Positions 50,935-60,080 of a stretch of 64,000 nt of DNA are shown here, piece after piece (the first letter of the stretch is position 1; the number at the start of each line of letters is the position of its first letter). This DNA comes from Nocardioides kribbensis. GTDB lineage: Bacteria > Actinomycetota > Actinomycetes > Propionibacteriales > Nocardioidaceae. The stretch is from the NCBI RefSeq assembly GCF_015070375.1, contig NZ_JADCLL010000008.1:62001-126000 (forward strand), written 5' to 3'. Both the position numbers and the translations under genes were made by a program. Under the pieces are notes generated by a model. It saw only the letters and a list, made by a program, of their open reading frames with translations, was not told where the DNA came from and made no database searches.

Positions 50935-51547
50935 ACCTTCCGCCCCCGACAGCGGCGTTAGCCCCGTCAGCCCTGACGGGCTCGAGCGTTCTGGTGCTTC
51001 GAGTCGTGATGAGGCGGACGCGAAGGCTTGGTTCTACCTCGACCACCGAGAGGACATTGAGGCGTGGGCGTCGCTGCGCAGCGAGGGTCGGGCTCTCCTT
51101 GAGAAGTCCCTCGTCGGCATCGCGACCGACCTTGACGAGTTCGCCGAGGAGGTAAGTGCCGCAAGGGAGACGACCGAACTGGCCGACGGGTCCTGGCCGA
51201 CCGTGGGCCTGTACCGGACTCGGTGGGCCACTGGCGGGATCGCAGACGCCGACGTCGTCGTCCAGTGGGAGCGGTCCCGTCTCCTCGTGCGAGGAGCCGG
51301 CACCGAGTGGCCGTACGTCGGAGTACGAATCCGAACCGACCTGGACGACACGGCCCGGCGCAGCCAGATCTGCGAGGCGGTGCGACCGTTCAGGTCGCAG
51401 TTCACCGGCAAGCCGTCACGGAACTTCCCCTGCTGGGGCCACGTCCGTGCGAGCGGTCCACTCGACCCGGAGGCGTACGTCGCTGACGTGCTCGCGGCCT
51501 ACCGGCGCCTCTGGGCGGCGGTTGCGCCAGCACTCGACGCACTGTGA
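50927..51547 (+). CDS. Uncharacterised partner protein of the nuclease cassette
   Basis: 206 residues. Not recognised. A polar N-terminus of ~28 residues precedes DEADAKAWFYLDHREDIEAWASL, LLEKSLVGIATDLDEFAEEV, VGLYRTRWATGGIADADVVV, WPYVGVRIRTDLDDT and the C-terminal YVADVLAAYRRLWAAV. Alpha/beta composition, no cysteine clusters or catalytic motif. An 8-base overlap with the PD-(D/E)XK gene means coupled translation, so a complex partner or modulator is likely. Confidence 0.7.
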   Translation: MSEPSAPDSGVSPVSPDGLERSGASSRDEADAKAWFYLDHREDIEAWASLRSEGRALLEKSLVGIATDLDEFAEEVSAARETTELADGSWPTVGLYRTRWATGGIADADVVVQWERSRLLVRGAGTEWPYVGVRIRTDLDDTARRSQICEAVRPFRSQFTGKPSRNFPCWGHVRASGPLDPEAYVADVLAAYRRLWAAVAPALDAL

Positions 51548-51731
51548 GGGCCGACCCTCAGGGGACCGCGGGCCCGTCAGAGTCGACCCCGGGCGCGGGC
51601 TACCGCGGCTACCGCGAACTACGTGAACGATGAGATCCCTACTCCACCCCCGCCGGGGGCCGGGAGACTGATGAACGGATCTGTCACATCTGAGATCGCT
51701 TGACGAGTTGTCTGGCTGGAAGGATGTTGCT

Positions 51732-52022
51732 GTGCCCTAGTCCTACGCCCGCGAGGTCCGTGAGGACGTCGTCCGGGTCGCCCGTAACCGTGGGTCTGGG
51801 GTGACGCTGGCTCAGAGCGCAACCGGCTTCGGAGTCCATGAGATGACGATCTCGAAGTGGCTCCGTCAAGCTGATCTCGAGGACGGCGTGAAGCCCGGTG
51901 TCACTACCGATGAGTCGCGTTAGCTCCGCGAGTTGAAATCCCGTAACTGGTTGCTGAAGCAAAGGGACGAGGTCCTACGGCGGGCTGCGGCTTAACTGTC
52001 GCAGGCCCAACTACAGCGAAAA
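51732..52022 (+). pseudogene. IS3-type transposase OrfA, broken
   Basis: Frame from GTG 51732 reads like a typical IS3 OrfA (YAREVREDVVRVARNRG, GVHEMTISKWLRQADLEDG, LRELKSRNWLLKQ, LRRAAA) but is interrupted by in-frame stops at 51738 (TAG), 51921 (TAG) and 51993 (TAA), replacing ordinary codons. OrfB is absent. Inactive relic. Confidence 0.85.
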
Positions 52023-52054
52023 AGGCTCAAGTCGCTCGTGAGAGCTCGCCGCGG

Positions 52055-52078
52055 CCGGCACCCCGCTTCGGGTGCCGG
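52055..52078. terminator. Perfect hairpin after the IS relic
   Basis: CCGGCACCC and GGGTGCCGG arms with loop CGCTTC; terminator-like. Confidence 0.5.
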
Positions 52079-52176
52079 TCGCGGTGGGGTCTAGCGATCG
52101 GAGACCTGTGACTGCCCGCTGACGCGGCACACCCGCCCGGATCCGAGTCCGACGTTGCGTCTTCTTCTGCGGATCC

Positions 52177-54042
52177 GTGCGCCTTGACCAGGACGGCGAG
52201 GCGTCAAAGGAGAAGTCGCACCCATCATTTACGTTTCGGAGCATGTTGCGCATGTTCACCAGGGGAGAGGACCGCGAGCCGACACCAGAGGAGGTCGACC
52301 AACACCCCGCTCTTGTGGATGCGTGGCAGCAATCTGAATATTTGCGCTGGCCGCACGGGATCGGCGTCGGGGTCCTGTGCATCCTAATACTTGTCCCTGC
52401 GCCCATATGGGCGATGCCGGTCTTAGAGTTCAGTGAACAACACTGGGCGTGGATTGTGTTGATTCCGTTGGGTTTTGCGTTGTGGTGGGTAGGGCTTGAG
52501 TTCTTCGAGGCAGAATTTTTTTGGACCTGTTGCGCGGTCGCAATGACACTCGGAACTGCCCTGCAGGTGGACGGCATTGTTGACGTCGTCGGAATCCTGC
52601 GAACAGAAATTGGAGGATTTCGACTATGGTTCTTTTTGGCCATTATTTTTGCGAGTGGATTGATGGCGTGGGGTGTTACTCATATTCACGAAAGTGAGAT
52701 CGTTGTCGTATTGATCGGGATCGCTGGCGTGACGTGGGTGGCGCTCGTGCTTTACATCGCTTGGAATGCCGCTATTGCGCGCGTCGAATTGACTGACTTT
52801 CGGATGTTGCTCAGCGGATTACGACAGCACTGGGCTCCAGTAGGTCTCGTCTTCGCGGCCGCTGTCACGTTCATTCGTCTTCGGTCGGGATTGAATGCTA
52901 TGAATCTGGGTCGTTACGATGACGGATGGGATTATCTGCCGCCGCCTCAACCTCTGAGGGGGGAAGAGGTTGGTGGGCCTGATCAAGGACGATGGGCGCG
53001 AAAAATGGTAGAGGTTCTACGGCGCTCCGGCATTGGCATCTTCGACGGAACTTTAATCTTACTTACTGCCTCGTTGTTCGCTCTAACCGTACTTTATTAC
53101 GTGCCGGATCAACTGGTTGCTAACAGCAACCTCACCGCGGCCGATGCCGCGACCGCTCGAACAAACGAACGACGGACGGTTCTGGCCCTGCTTGCGTCCA
53201 TTGGCGCTGCAATCACCTTGGTTTATACCCACCTTCGTCATCAACTCGATCGAGAGTCGGCCTCCAACGCGCGATTTGCCGACGGCGTCGCACAACTCGC
53301 TACAGAGACATTGAGCACTCGGCTTGGCGGGCTCTATGCGCTTGCCCAGATCGCGCGCGAGTCCCCGCGAGACGCGAATAACGTTGTACAGATCCTCGCT
53401 GCTTATGCGCAGGAATCGACCCGAGTGCGAGCTGAGGCCCCTGAGGAGACGCCTCTTACGCAAGTCACGACAGCCGCGCTAGCCGTGTTGAGCGAGACGC
53501 CATCGACGGCGATGGGGCCAAATCTTCGTGGGCTGATTCTCAGTCAGTTAGTAATGGACGAGACCCTCCGCTTTCGGCCGTGGACCGACCTGCAGGACTC
53601 AGATTTTCGGGGCAGCACGCTAACCCGCGGTGTCTTGCGTCGAGTGTCCCTTGTTCGGGCCAAACTCCAAGAGAGCCATTGGTTGGACTCCGACCTATCC
53701 GACTCTGATATGCGTTTGGCGGATTGCTCGCACGCGACATTTCGCGACAGCGTCTTGCGTAATACCTCGTTTAGCGACAGTAATTGCGAGTGGTCGCGAT
53801 TCCGAAACGTCACCTTCGATGGTGCGACATTTGACGGTTCGAGCCTGAGGGGGGCTCAATTTGTTGACTGCAGTTTCCGCGGTGCGTCCTTTTTCCGATG
53901 CGACCTCCGAGGTGCTGATCTGTCATCGTCCGACCTGTCTGAGGTAAACTTCATCGACGTAGGTTTCGACGCAGGCACCCGATGGCCGCGTGGCTTTGAT
54001 CCGTCGAGCATTGGCCGAACGAGAAGGCGACCTAGGCAATAG
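52177..54042 (+). CDS. Membrane protein with C-terminal pentapeptide repeats
   Basis: 621 residues, GTG start (ATG 52243 is an alternative). Several membrane segments: GIGVGVLCILILVPAPIWAM, WIVLIPLGFALWWVG, LWFFLAIIFASGLMAWG, VVVLIGIAGVTWVALVLY, WAPVGLVFAAAVTF, and two near 280-340. Then the conserved pentapeptide-family linker FADGVAQLATETLSTRLGGLYALAQIARESP near 370 (given here in motif form), and pentapeptide repeats (A/C(D/N)LXX) over about 460-600, e.g. FRGSTLTRGVL, FRGASFFRCDLRGADLSSSD. A 60-base sample (52621-52680) is 45% GC against ~70% outside, strong evidence of transfer. Some relatives act in abortive infection or drug protection; function here unknown. Confidence 0.82.
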   Translation: MRLDQDGEASKEKSHPSFTFRSMLRMFTRGEDREPTPEEVDQHPALVDAWQQSEYLRWPHGIGVGVLCILILVPAPIWAMPVLEFSEQHWAWIVLIPLGFALWWVGLEFFEAEFFWTCCAVAMTLGTALQVDGIVDVVGILRTEIGGFRLWFFLAIIFASGLMAWGVTHIHESEIVVVLIGIAGVTWVALVLYIAWNAAIARVELTDFRMLLSGLRQHWAPVGLVFAAAVTFIRLRSGLNAMNLGRYDDGWDYLPPPQPLRGEEVGGPDQGRWARKMVEVLRRSGIGIFDGTLILLTASLFALTVLYYVPDQLVANSNLTAADAATARTNERRTVLALLASIGAAITLVYTHLRHQLDRESASNARFADGVAQLATETLSTRLGGLYALAQIARESPRDANNVVQILAAYAQESTRVRAEAPEETPLTQVTTAALAVLSETPSTAMGPNLRGLILSQLVMDETLRFRPWTDLQDSDFRGSTLTRGVLRRVSLVRAKLQESHWLDSDLSDSDMRLADCSHATFRDSVLRNTSFSDSNCEWSRFRNVTFDGATFDGSSLRGAQFVDCSFRGASFFRCDLRGADLSSSDLSEVNFIDVGFDAGTRWPRGFDPSSIGRTRRRPRQ

Positions 54043-54751
54043 CGAAGTGATGTACAAGAAATCCCGAACTCCTGCTTAGGCGTCCTGCCGACCTTCAGTT
54101 AACGGGATGAACTGAGTGCCTGAACCGTGTTCGAGCAGACGTCCAGTTTTCGGTGGGCCAACTAGGGGCGTAGGCGCCGGCGGTGCGCGACTCTTTGCCT
54201 ATGAGTGGAGGCGACTTCGCCCGAGTATTGACAGCGTGTTCGGTCACGATCGCGTTGACGTCGCTCGCGTGGGCGGTGACGTCCTGGTGTTGGGCCGGAT
54301 CGTCGCTGCGTTTCCACTGCGTCATGTATCGAGACGCTCTGGTGATCCGTGTCTTCGACGCGGGGCGGGTCGCGGTTACAGTGGAGTAATTTGAGCTTGG
54401 GCACAGTGATCGGTCGCCGCTGACCCAACTTGCGAAGGATGTCGCGTTCGACCTTGAGATCGGCGACTTCCTTGCGCAGCCGCTTCAACTCGAGACGCTC
54501 ATGCCCGCTGGGCCGCTCGGCAGGGCGTCGAGCGTCTTCTGCTCGCGTTCCCTGCGGACCCAGGCACCGAGGATCTTGTAGTTGATGCCGAGGTCGCGAG
54601 CGACCTCGGCCACCGGCTCTCTCGGAGGCTCTCATGTGTCCTGCCGATCGTGGCAACGACCGCGCGACGTGTTCCCGGTCGTCTTGCTTGATGGAGTCGG
54701 CGGATCAGCGAACTGTCAAGGAGTCTTGGGAACACAGGTGGAACACGCGGC
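54043..54751. other. Gap with a second dead transposase fragment
   Basis: 709 bases. Low-complexity spacer at the left; 54400-54660 carries a frameshifted OrfA on the minus strand; nothing else recognised. Confidence 0.65.
54400..54660 (-). pseudogene. Transposase OrfA fragment, frameshifted
   Basis: Minus strand reads EVARDLGINYKILGAWVRRE, the HTH region of an IS3-type OrfA, then after a frameshift near 54500-54530 continues as HERLELKRLRKEVADLKVE and RDILRKLGQ, the coiled-coil zipper of the same protein. No OrfB. Different subfamily from the relic at 51.7 kb. Confidence 0.75.
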
Positions 54752-54787
54752 GTGCTAGCAGGGTCGTCGATCGCGGACAATGAAGGC

Positions 54788-57100
54788 GTGACGACGACCT
54801 GGGCGGACGAACCACTGATCTCATCGTGTGCGGACACTCTTGACCGCAAGCAGTACGCCGGACAGGCCGCAGAACTCATCGCCTCGACCCACTCGCCCGA
54901 CTCGAGCGTCGTCTTCGGCCTGGCTGGCGCATGGGGTAGTGGCAAGACTTCCGTGGTCAACATGCTGGTTGAGCACTTGAAGAAGCACCACAAGCAATGG
55001 GTGGTCGCCCGGTTCACGCCGTGGGCGACCAGCGACATCACCGGCCTACTGTCCGAGTTCCACGCGGCCGTTTCCGAAGCACTTCCGAAGAAGCGCGGCA
55101 AAGCGTTCACCAGAGCACTCGCGACCACCGCAGGGCTGGCTGCGCCGGTAGCGAACGTCATCCCCGTCGCTGGTGCGGCGGCGGCCGACGTAGTCAAAGC
55201 CGGTGCTGAACGCCTAACGCGGGACCCGTCATGGCAAAAGGCCTTCAACGACGCCGCGAGCGAACTGCGCAAGCTCCGCATCCCGGTCCTGGTCGTAGTC
55301 GACGACATCGACCGCCTGCACGGCGACGAACTCGCGGCACTCCTCAAGGTCGTCCGGTTGCTGGGCCGGTTCGACGGGATGTCCTACCTGCTGGCCTACG
55401 ACGAAGACACCCTCCTGCGGACGGTCGTCGGCGGCCACTTCGCCGGACCAGGGGCAGGGGTGGCCGGACCGGTCGCCGGATCAGTGACCTGGGGCGGCTC
55501 TCGGGCAGAAAGCGACGCAGCCGCCACATTGTTCCTCGAAAAGATCGTCCAGTACCCCCTAACAGTGCCGCCACTTCTGAAGCACCAAGCAGTCGTACGC
55601 CTCAACGCCGGTCTGGCGCCGATCCTCACTGCGCGTGGCGGAACGAGACGGTCGAGCGACCCCGGACGTTTGCCTGCGATGGTTGAGTGCTTCACCGACC
55701 TGTTGCGCACACCCCGAGCGATCGATAGGTACGTCGCGCAAGTCCGCCATCACCTGCCGCTGCTCGACGTCGGCGAGATCGACGACGACGACGTCCAACT
55801 GCTTCTGCTACTCCGTGTCGCCGTACCGCAGCTCTACCACCAACTACCCCGATACAAAGACCGGCTCGTCTCCGGCGGCACCGGGCAACTAGAATTTGAA
55901 TCACCTGACCTCGCGATGCAGAAGTTCAACCCGGCCCCTTTGCTGGAACGCGTGCCCGCGGACCAACAGCAATCGGCGCGACTCGTCCTCGGATCACTGT
56001 TCCCGAAGGTCACGTTCACCGGCCACTACGGCACCTACGCCTCCGAGACGGGCGTCGGTGTTCGTGTGGAGGATTACTTCGACCGGTACTTCGCCATGGG
56101 GATCGTGACCCATGATGTGCGGGACTCCGACGCGCGCGAGGCGGTGCAGGCTGCTGCGGCCGGCGACGCGAGTCCGCTGGTGCGGTTGCTGACGGGGCAG
56201 GCCCCAGATGCGACTCCGTCGCCGGGCGGTCCAGCGATAACAACTACGCCCCCAAGCGGGCCAATTGACCCGAGCCGGCAGATGCTCGCCCTGAGAAAGT
56301 GCATGCACCGCGCGAATCAACCGTCCACCGACCCCGGTCAGGTCCTCGACAAAGCCAGGATACGGCTCGCTTCATCGATCGTCACGACGATAGCGCTGGT
56401 CCCCGAGGAACACGGATCCATGTTCAGCGCACACTCGCAACTGCTGCGTTGGCTGGCCTCGACAATCGCAGGCCTAGACGACAATCAACCGGCCGTCGAC
56501 ATCATCGCGCTGGCCGAGCCTTTGGACGTCAGCACTCGCATGCGCCTGTGGCGCGATACCGAGCAGGCCATGCCTGAAGTCAGGCGCAATAACACCGCCC
56601 CATCATGGGCCGGCGCCGTCGAGACTGACATCCTCGACCGCGCCGTCGCCGCAATTATCGACAACCTCACCGACGGCGACTACGCCCCGGAGGCCCTCGG
56701 CATCGGATTCGTCCTCCACTCTGCCCTGTCCAGGAACCGCGTGGGTGAGCTCCGTCAGAAGATCCAGGCGGTCATCGCGACGGGCGCAGTCACGTTGGAG
56801 ACCCTCGCGTCACGACTGGTCGGGATCCACGGCTCCGTCGGGGTCACGACCACCTGGTACCTCGCGACCGACGAATTCGACCAGAGCATCTACGACCAGC
56901 TTGCACCGCCAGGAGACGACCCCTGGTACCACCAAGAAGTGGTCGACGTCGACGCGTCCGACCTGACCTGGTCAAATCGTCGCGCCTTCGTGCGAGGAAG
57001 AGTCACGCCACCGCCGAACGCCACCACCGCGCCTGAGAGCGAACCTGATGACGGCCAGCGCGTCGAGCCGTCAGGACCGGCCCAAGGCGATGAGGGCTGA
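54788..57100 (+). CDS. KAP-family P-loop NTPase
   Basis: 770 residues from GTG 54788; an in-frame GTG at 54752 would add 12 residues. KAP motifs: Walker A FGLAGAWGSGKTSVVNML near residue 44, WVVARFTPWATSDIT near 76 (the KAP PW motif), a hydrophobic insert (TTAGLAAPVANVIPVAGAAA) near 118, typical of the membrane-associated KAP helices, Walker B PVLVVVDDIDRLHGDEL near 162, and SYLLAYDEDTLLR near 200. A ~400-residue C-terminal region has no recognised domain. KAP NTPases occur in defence islands and with toxin or nuclease partners; no obvious partner is adjacent. Confidence 0.85.
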   Translation: MTTTWADEPLISSCADTLDRKQYAGQAAELIASTHSPDSSVVFGLAGAWGSGKTSVVNMLVEHLKKHHKQWVVARFTPWATSDITGLLSEFHAAVSEALPKKRGKAFTRALATTAGLAAPVANVIPVAGAAAADVVKAGAERLTRDPSWQKAFNDAASELRKLRIPVLVVVDDIDRLHGDELAALLKVVRLLGRFDGMSYLLAYDEDTLLRTVVGGHFAGPGAGVAGPVAGSVTWGGSRAESDAAATLFLEKIVQYPLTVPPLLKHQAVVRLNAGLAPILTARGGTRRSSDPGRLPAMVECFTDLLRTPRAIDRYVAQVRHHLPLLDVGEIDDDDVQLLLLLRVAVPQLYHQLPRYKDRLVSGGTGQLEFESPDLAMQKFNPAPLLERVPADQQQSARLVLGSLFPKVTFTGHYGTYASETGVGVRVEDYFDRYFAMGIVTHDVRDSDAREAVQAAAAGDASPLVRLLTGQAPDATPSPGGPAITTTPPSGPIDPSRQMLALRKCMHRANQPSTDPGQVLDKARIRLASSIVTTIALVPEEHGSMFSAHSQLLRWLASTIAGLDDNQPAVDIIALAEPLDVSTRMRLWRDTEQAMPEVRRNNTAPSWAGAVETDILDRAVAAIIDNLTDGDYAPEALGIGFVLHSALSRNRVGELRQKIQAVIATGAVTLETLASRLVGIHGSVGVTTTWYLATDEFDQSIYDQLAPPGDDPWYHQEVVDVDASDLTWSNRRAFVRGRVTPPPNATTAPESEPDDGQRVEPSGPAQGDEG

Positions 57101-57685
57101 CGAACCCGACTTCCGATGGTGGGTGCGGCGACCCTCATCCGAAGAATTCGTCGAGTGTCGGGCGAAGGTCGGGGGCGTCTTGGCTGGAGCACCGCTGCCC
57201 GCGGGGTCGCCGGTGGTGGCCCGGGACCGGGCGGGGTGCGCGTCAGCGCGACGACTCCGGCTCGTATGTAAGGAGGCCTCGCTTCGCTCGGCTGGTCCGG
57301 ATCGGGTCTGCTCGTCGTCGGAATCGTGGGGTCTGCGTCGTGACCGGATCGTCCCTGCTCGTGTGCGTCATGGTGCTTGTCGCAGTGGTCTTGCAGTTGG
57401 GGGGTCCGACTTCAACGTTGGCTGTGACTGAACCACTGCATGACCTGCGACGTAGGAGCAGGCCCCCCACCTCCGAGTGGCTCCTACAAGGTGACAAAGC
57501 AGCCGTGTGTCCTGGGGGGAGTGCGCGTCAGGGGCTATGTCATGCCGATTTCCCAAGGGACATAGGCGTGCGGGACAAGGCGACATTGGCGCCGAATTTC
57601 GGCGGGGTCGTCGATTTTCGCCCCGCAGATCCACCCCCGGAATCTGCGAAGTCGGCCCTCCCTGACGCAGCGGCACAGCCCCTGC
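57101..57685. other. Gap without a recognised gene
   Basis: 585 bases. One plus-strand frame at 57340 begins with a helix-like stretch (SLLVCVMVLVAVVLQL) but continues as low-complexity sequence overlapping the next gene, so it is not called. No repeats or RNA recognised. Confidence 0.5.
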
Positions 57686-59755
57686 ATGACCCAGCCCTTC
57701 GGCAACGCCATCCACGACCCCCACATGATCCGACCTCGCGCAGCTCGCACGGTGGCGGCTCGACAACGGGCCGAGACCCTCGCCGACATCGAGGCTGACC
57801 CCGCCCACCTGCACAACGTCGTCCGGAACGTGTGCGAGCGCCGGGAGTTCCGGTATCTGACGAGCCTCACCCTCGTCGACGTGCTCCGTGCGTCAGGGGT
57901 GAGCCCGAGCCGAAGTCGCAGGCTCGTCCGCAAGCTCTGCCGCATTCTCGGAGAGCCGGAAGCAGCGGTGGAGACCCTCACCCTGGGCTGGCTGCGGGAC
58001 GGTCGTTCACGAGGCCGCCGGCTCCAGATCTGGAACGAGCTCCACGCGACCCTCGACGACATCCCCACCACCTTTCCGTTCTCGCATCACCCCCATCACG
58101 AACCGCCAACGAGCCCGCTCTCGCACGAGCCCCTAGCGGAAGGAAGGTGGATGGCCAACGCAGTCGGGCCAGGAACTGCAGCGGGCATGAGTCGTTCCCA
58201 GGCCCTCGGCCTGTTGAGGGAGAGCGAGGTCTGCGACCTCGCGATAGCCGGGGCTCAGTGGAGCGAGATCGAGTGGTCGCCCGCCGCTTCTCGCCGCGAC
58301 CCGTACTACCGATTCGGCCTGCTCCGCGGCTCCTCGACGTCCGTGCGACCGCACCCCCCTCTGCCGAGCCGGGACCGTCGCCGCCCCACAGCGGAGGGTG
58401 AGCTCGGCACGCCGCAGGACCGCCGCATGCTGCTTGGTTCGCTCGAGCTCATGCAGCGCGTGCTCGGTGTCGTGCACTCCTTCCGCGCTGTCACGGAGGA
58501 GCAGTTGCTGGCGCTGGTCGGGCCCGGCACCGAACCCCGCGCCCTGCGTGAGGTTTTGCAGGCCGCCTGGAGCGCAGGTGTGCTTGCCCTCAGCGTCGAT
58601 GACGGCATCTATCTCGGACCCCGCATCATCGCTCCGGGGCAGAACGGAGCGGAGTTCATCGCCTCGTTCTGCACGCCGGCCGCCGAGCTGGCCATCCTCG
58701 GCAAGACCCCCTGGACGGGCGACGCCCGGCACCACCACCACAGCATCCTGGCCGCCGAGCTCCTGCTCCGCATCGGAGAGCTCTGCGACGCCGTCGCGCT
58801 CATCGGCGAGCAGCACTGCGCCCTGGGCAACCTGACTCGGAGGTCTCCGTCGCCTCTCGACGCACGGTGGGCCGAGAAGAGGGCCGACGGCGCCGTCGTG
58901 CGAAGCGACGGACTCCCCATCGCCATCGAGATGACCCGTAACGTCAACCGCAACGTCATCGACAAAGTCGACGCGTGGGTCGACTACCTCGAGAGAGTCC
59001 AGCCCTCGGCGGGCGGAGCCACCGTCCTCTTCGTGGCAGCACCTGATCCGTACCACGGGCATCGACAGCGCTCGCACGACATGACCAAGCGTCTGCAGAG
59101 GATCATCGCCGGAAAGGCGCGTGCGCTGTCGCCGAGCAATGCCGCACGCCTGTGCGTCGTCTCCTGGGCCGACTGGTTCCCGACAGCGGACCAATGCCGG
59201 TGGGAAGCCTTCGAAGGACTTCGGGCCCTCTGCCCTGATGGCGAGGGGAGGTGGAACGTCGTCGAGCTCCTCGAGCAGACCTACTCCTGGCCGTCCGATA
59301 ACGCAGCGGCCTACGACATCGTCGCCAACGCCAGCATGCTCGGCCAGACCCCTCCCGCCCTCGCTCGGCGCGGCTTTGAGAGAACCAGCGTCCCGCGCGA
59401 CACCGCCCCAGGGAGTGACCCGTTGAACCGTCCCTGGCGCAGCGTCCCCGTCGTGCTGGCCGGCCGCACCGACCGACCCACTCTCGGGGCGGGAGCCGTG
59501 GTACAGCGCAACGTCACCGTCCCTGGAGCCGCCGGCATCGCGTGCGGTGCGGAGCTCTGCGGCGGCCCCGCCCTACCACGCAAGCCCGCGCCCGCGGACA
59601 ACAGACTCGGCCCTCCCGATGCTCCGAACGTACAGGCGCGAATCACCCCGGTCGCGCGGTCGGTGGGGGCTCCCCCGAGAACCGGAGCACCGGCGACCTC
59701 GCCGGTTCCTGTGGTCGCGCGCCGACGACCGGCTGCTGCCGGCCGGGAGAGCTAG
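57686..59755 (+). CDS. Replication-relaxation-like mobile-element protein
   Basis: 689 residues. N-terminal basic helical part (TVAARQRAETLADIEADP ... NVCERREFRYLTSLTLVDVL), a winged-helix region near 255-310 (LGVVHSFRAVTEEQLLALVG ... LREVLQAAWSAGVLALSVD), then an alpha/beta core with WAEKRADGAVVRSDGLPIAIE near 390 and KVDAWVDYLERVQPSAGGATVLFV, the pattern of actinobacterial replication-relaxation proteins, nuclease-fold-like DNA factors of integrative elements. The last ~100 residues are Pro/Ala/Arg-rich. Assignment is by pattern only. Last gene of the accessory region. Confidence 0.6.
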   Translation: MTQPFGNAIHDPHMIRPRAARTVAARQRAETLADIEADPAHLHNVVRNVCERREFRYLTSLTLVDVLRASGVSPSRSRRLVRKLCRILGEPEAAVETLTLGWLRDGRSRGRRLQIWNELHATLDDIPTTFPFSHHPHHEPPTSPLSHEPLAEGRWMANAVGPGTAAGMSRSQALGLLRESEVCDLAIAGAQWSEIEWSPAASRRDPYYRFGLLRGSSTSVRPHPPLPSRDRRRPTAEGELGTPQDRRMLLGSLELMQRVLGVVHSFRAVTEEQLLALVGPGTEPRALREVLQAAWSAGVLALSVDDGIYLGPRIIAPGQNGAEFIASFCTPAAELAILGKTPWTGDARHHHHSILAAELLLRIGELCDAVALIGEQHCALGNLTRRSPSPLDARWAEKRADGAVVRSDGLPIAIEMTRNVNRNVIDKVDAWVDYLERVQPSAGGATVLFVAAPDPYHGHRQRSHDMTKRLQRIIAGKARALSPSNAARLCVVSWADWFPTADQCRWEAFEGLRALCPDGEGRWNVVELLEQTYSWPSDNAAAYDIVANASMLGQTPPALARRGFERTSVPRDTAPGSDPLNRPWRSVPVVLAGRTDRPTLGAGAVVQRNVTVPGAAGIACGAELCGGPALPRKPAPADNRLGPPDAPNVQARITPVARSVGAPPRTGAPATSPVPVVARRRPAAAGRES

Positions 59756-60080
59756 GTCGACATCGGTGACCCAGCCGACTGGTTCGACCGCACAAGCTGT
59801 GGACGGTCTGTAAACGTCCAGCCAGCCGCTGCTTCGGGGGAGGCCGCTCGCACGTCCTGATTCTGCGCGGTCAGTGGATGTGCCATATGGACTATTCCGG
59901 AGCGGGTCGGCCTAGTCCGTCGTGACTACGTCCTTTGCTTCCTGATGGCCTGTTGGGTGAAGCCAGCCCGGGCGTTCCCAGATCGTTCACTCAAGTCGCC
60001 GTTCCTCGTTCCCGTGGCCTCCCGATGCTTACGTCGCTCCGCCACCCCGGGGCCCTGACCAGTGAGGAAACGGCTCGACG
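59756..60080. other. Right edge of island / pst promoter region
   Basis: 325 bases. Left part looks foreign and empty; 59974-59995 holds PHO-box-like repeats in front of pstC. A search by eye for a copy of the tRNA-Thr 3' end found only a GGTTCGA match near 59781. Confidence 0.55.
59974..59995 (+). promoter_or_regulatory. PHO-box-like direct repeats
   Basis: GTTCCCA at 59974 and GTTCACT at 59985: two units with 11-bp period, matching the PhoP box of actinobacteria (GTTCACC units). Further GTTCC motifs follow at 60001 and 60008. About 90 bases before pstC. Confidence 0.5.

Larger units (their letters stand above)
51548..52176. other. Gap with a dead IS fragment and a hairpin
   Basis: 629 bases. 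51732-52022 is a decayed transposase; 52055-52078 a perfect 9-bp hairpin. The remainder shows no gene. Confidence 0.7.

Noticed and set aside
54095-54399. Further transposase (OrfB) sequence beside the right IS relic
   Set aside because: No DDE-type motifs in any frame; left as unassigned spacer.
57340-57798. Small membrane protein
   Set aside because: Only the first ~16 residues look like a helix, the rest is low complexity, and it overlaps the better-supported gene at 57686.
59756-59990. attR copy of the tRNA-Thr 3' end
   Set aside because: Only a 7-base match (GGTTCGA) near 59781 was found; too short to call.
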